Source: DASTRU01 sp035761045
GTDB taxonomy: Bacteria > Pseudomonadota > Gammaproteobacteria > Burkholderiales > Burkholderiaceae_E
Reading direction: 5' to 3'
NCBI GenBank assembly: GCA_035761045.1
Contig: DASTRU010000035.1
Location: 1-5,599 of the forward strand
Length of the DNA: 5,599 nucleotides
Shown here: positions 5,299-5,599 of the stretch, piece after piece
Layout: the number at the start of each line of letters is the position of its first letter
Numbering within the stretch: position 1 is the first letter of the stretch
Position numbers and translations under genes: made by a program
The notes under the pieces: generated by a model
What the model saw: the letters and a program-made list of their open reading frames with translations, nothing else
Database searches by the model: none
What the model was told of the DNA's origin: nothing

Positions 5299-5367
5299 AG
5301 GTTAGGGATCTCAGCCCAGCACGGGCAAATGAGTTACTTATATACCCAGCCACGGGGACACTAACCT
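5299..5367. repeat. inverted repeat AGGTTAG/CTAACCT enclosing a degenerate direct repeat
   Basis: AGGTTAG (5299-5305) and CTAACCT (5361-5367) are exact inverted copies 55 bases apart. Between them CCCAGCACGGG (5315-5325) and CCCAGCCACGGG (5345-5356) are near-identical direct copies with a 30-base period, differing by one inserted C. The structure could be a folded RNA or a pair of binding sites. It does not meet the integron attC core rule (GTTRRRY), because the base after GTTAGG is G. Confidence 0.35.
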
Positions 5368-5433
5368 CGCCTTCTTTTCCTCCAATGTGGCTCTCGCTAA
5401 ACCTGCTCGCCTTCACAACCGCTGTGCTCACTC

Positions 5434-5507
5434 CTTAACGTCGCATTCCCCAATTTGAACGTCTACCGTTGGACCGCATTAGGCCCAATGCAATTTTCGT
5501 TCTTAAG
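5434..5507. repeat. nested imperfect inverted repeats
   Basis: Three arms pair in nested order: CTTAA (5434-5438) with TTAAG (5503-5507), GAACG (5457-5461) with CGTTC (5498-5502), and GCATT (5476-5480) with AATGC (5487-5491) around AGGCCC. The left side has an 18-base bulge. Each arm is only 5 bp, so the nesting may be coincidental, but the order is that of a long stem with interruptions. Confidence 0.25.
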
Positions 5508-5529
5508 TAATTACGCTTGTTAGAGAATT

Positions 5530-5558
5530 TTGACAACGAAGTCGCTGCTTTTTATTTC
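5530..5558 (+). promoter_or_regulatory. possible promoter reading out of the right edge
   Basis: A perfect -35 TTGACA (5530-5535) is followed after 17 bases by TATTTC (5553-5558), which matches the first three positions of TATAAT. Transcription would start near 5565 and run toward the window end, where TTTAAATTAAAAG is AT-rich. No start codon for a downstream gene is visible, so the target lies outside. Confidence 0.35.
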
Positions 5559-5565
5559 AGCAGCG
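5543..5565. repeat. perfect inverted repeat CGCTGCT-N9-AGCAGCG over the possible -10
   Basis: Exact 7-bp arms at 5543-5549 and 5559-5565 flank TTTTATTTC, which contains the candidate -10 TATTTC. An outer GAAGT (5538-5542) can also pair with ACTTC (5573-5577) after a 7-base bulge. A palindrome centred on a -10 element is a classic repressor-operator position; as RNA it would form a stable hairpin without a following T-run. Confidence 0.45.
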
Positions 5566-5599
5566 CGGCCACACTTCTGCTTTAAATTAAAAGAGCCTT

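Larger units (their letters stand above)
5174..5599. other. 426-base stretch without a convincing gene
   Basis: No reading frame here has both a plausible start signal and a protein-like sequence. Hand counts of five 60-base lines (5221-5280, 5281-5340, 5341-5400, 5461-5520, 5521-5580) give about 42-53% G+C, against about 60% in a rimO line. The stretch contains several short inverted repeats, listed separately, and a possible outward-facing promoter at the right edge. It may be an untranslated region, a non-coding RNA locus or decayed DNA. Confidence 0.6.

Noticed and set aside
5255..5431. 58-codon minus-strand frame starting with GTG near an AAGGAG sequence
   Set aside because: The AAGGAG overlaps the GTG instead of lying 5-9 bases before it. 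The Arg-rich product ending in TRTRTQCY does not look like a known or folded protein.
5385..5438. 17-codon hydrophobic frame (MWLSLNLLAF...) on the plus strand
   Set aside because: No Shine-Dalgarno sequence (a pyrimidine tract precedes the ATG) and it is too short to support without conservation.
5299..5525. Integron attC-like sites (GTTAGGG at 5301-5307, GTTAGAG at 5519-5525, TAAC motifs)
   Set aside because: Neither GTTAGGG nor GTTAGAG fits the GTTRRRY core at its last base. No matching RYYYAAC core sits at the proper distance, and no integrase is present.
1..5599. CRISPR arrays, insertion sequences, phage genes
   Set aside because: No regularly spaced direct repeats, transposase, integrase or phage-type proteins are seen in any frame.

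Overview
The window looks like chromosomal DNA of a Gram-negative proteobacterium, most likely a betaproteobacterium of Burkholderiales type. The evidence is indirect: lines counted by hand inside the genes give about 60% G+C, the MetC and RimO proteins are of proteobacterial type, and the MmcB-like nuclease resembles proteins I recall from that group. The genus cannot be fixed from the sequence alone.

Left part (1-1616). A complete tRNA-Arg(ACG) gene lies on the minus strand at the very edge, with its own promoter. It is followed by a minus-strand gene for an MmcB-like PD-(D/E)XK putative nuclease (136-837). A 170-base divergent intergenic region separates that gene from a plus-strand gene for a hemerythrin-like HHE protein with a C-terminal membrane segment (1008-1616).

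Middle part (1640-4814). Three genes run leftward and are probably co-transcribed: rimO (ribosomal protein S12 methylthiotransferase), an exported proline/glutamine-rich protein of unknown function, and metC (cystathionine beta-lyase). The gaps are 55 and 12 bases. MetC supplies homocysteine for methionine and hence S-adenosylmethionine, which RimO consumes, so a shared transcript is metabolically plausible. That link is inference. The metC gene converges on the hemerythrin gene with only 23 bases between the stop codons.

Right part (4815-5599). Composition changes here: three lines counted by hand give about 42-47% G+C and two give about 53%, and CTAG tetranucleotides become more frequent. 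The only convincing gene is a 46-codon plus-strand reading frame (5033-5173) with a very strong Shine-Dalgarno sequence, encoding a hydrophobic glycine-zipper micropeptide. It is surrounded by short inverted repeats, including two perfect hairpins just downstream. The last 426 bases hold no convincing gene but contain several inverted repeats and, at the extreme right, a possible promoter whose -10 element sits in the loop of a perfect 7-bp inverted repeat. This part could be a small accessory insertion next to rimO; the micropeptide locus is the most likely undescribed element here.
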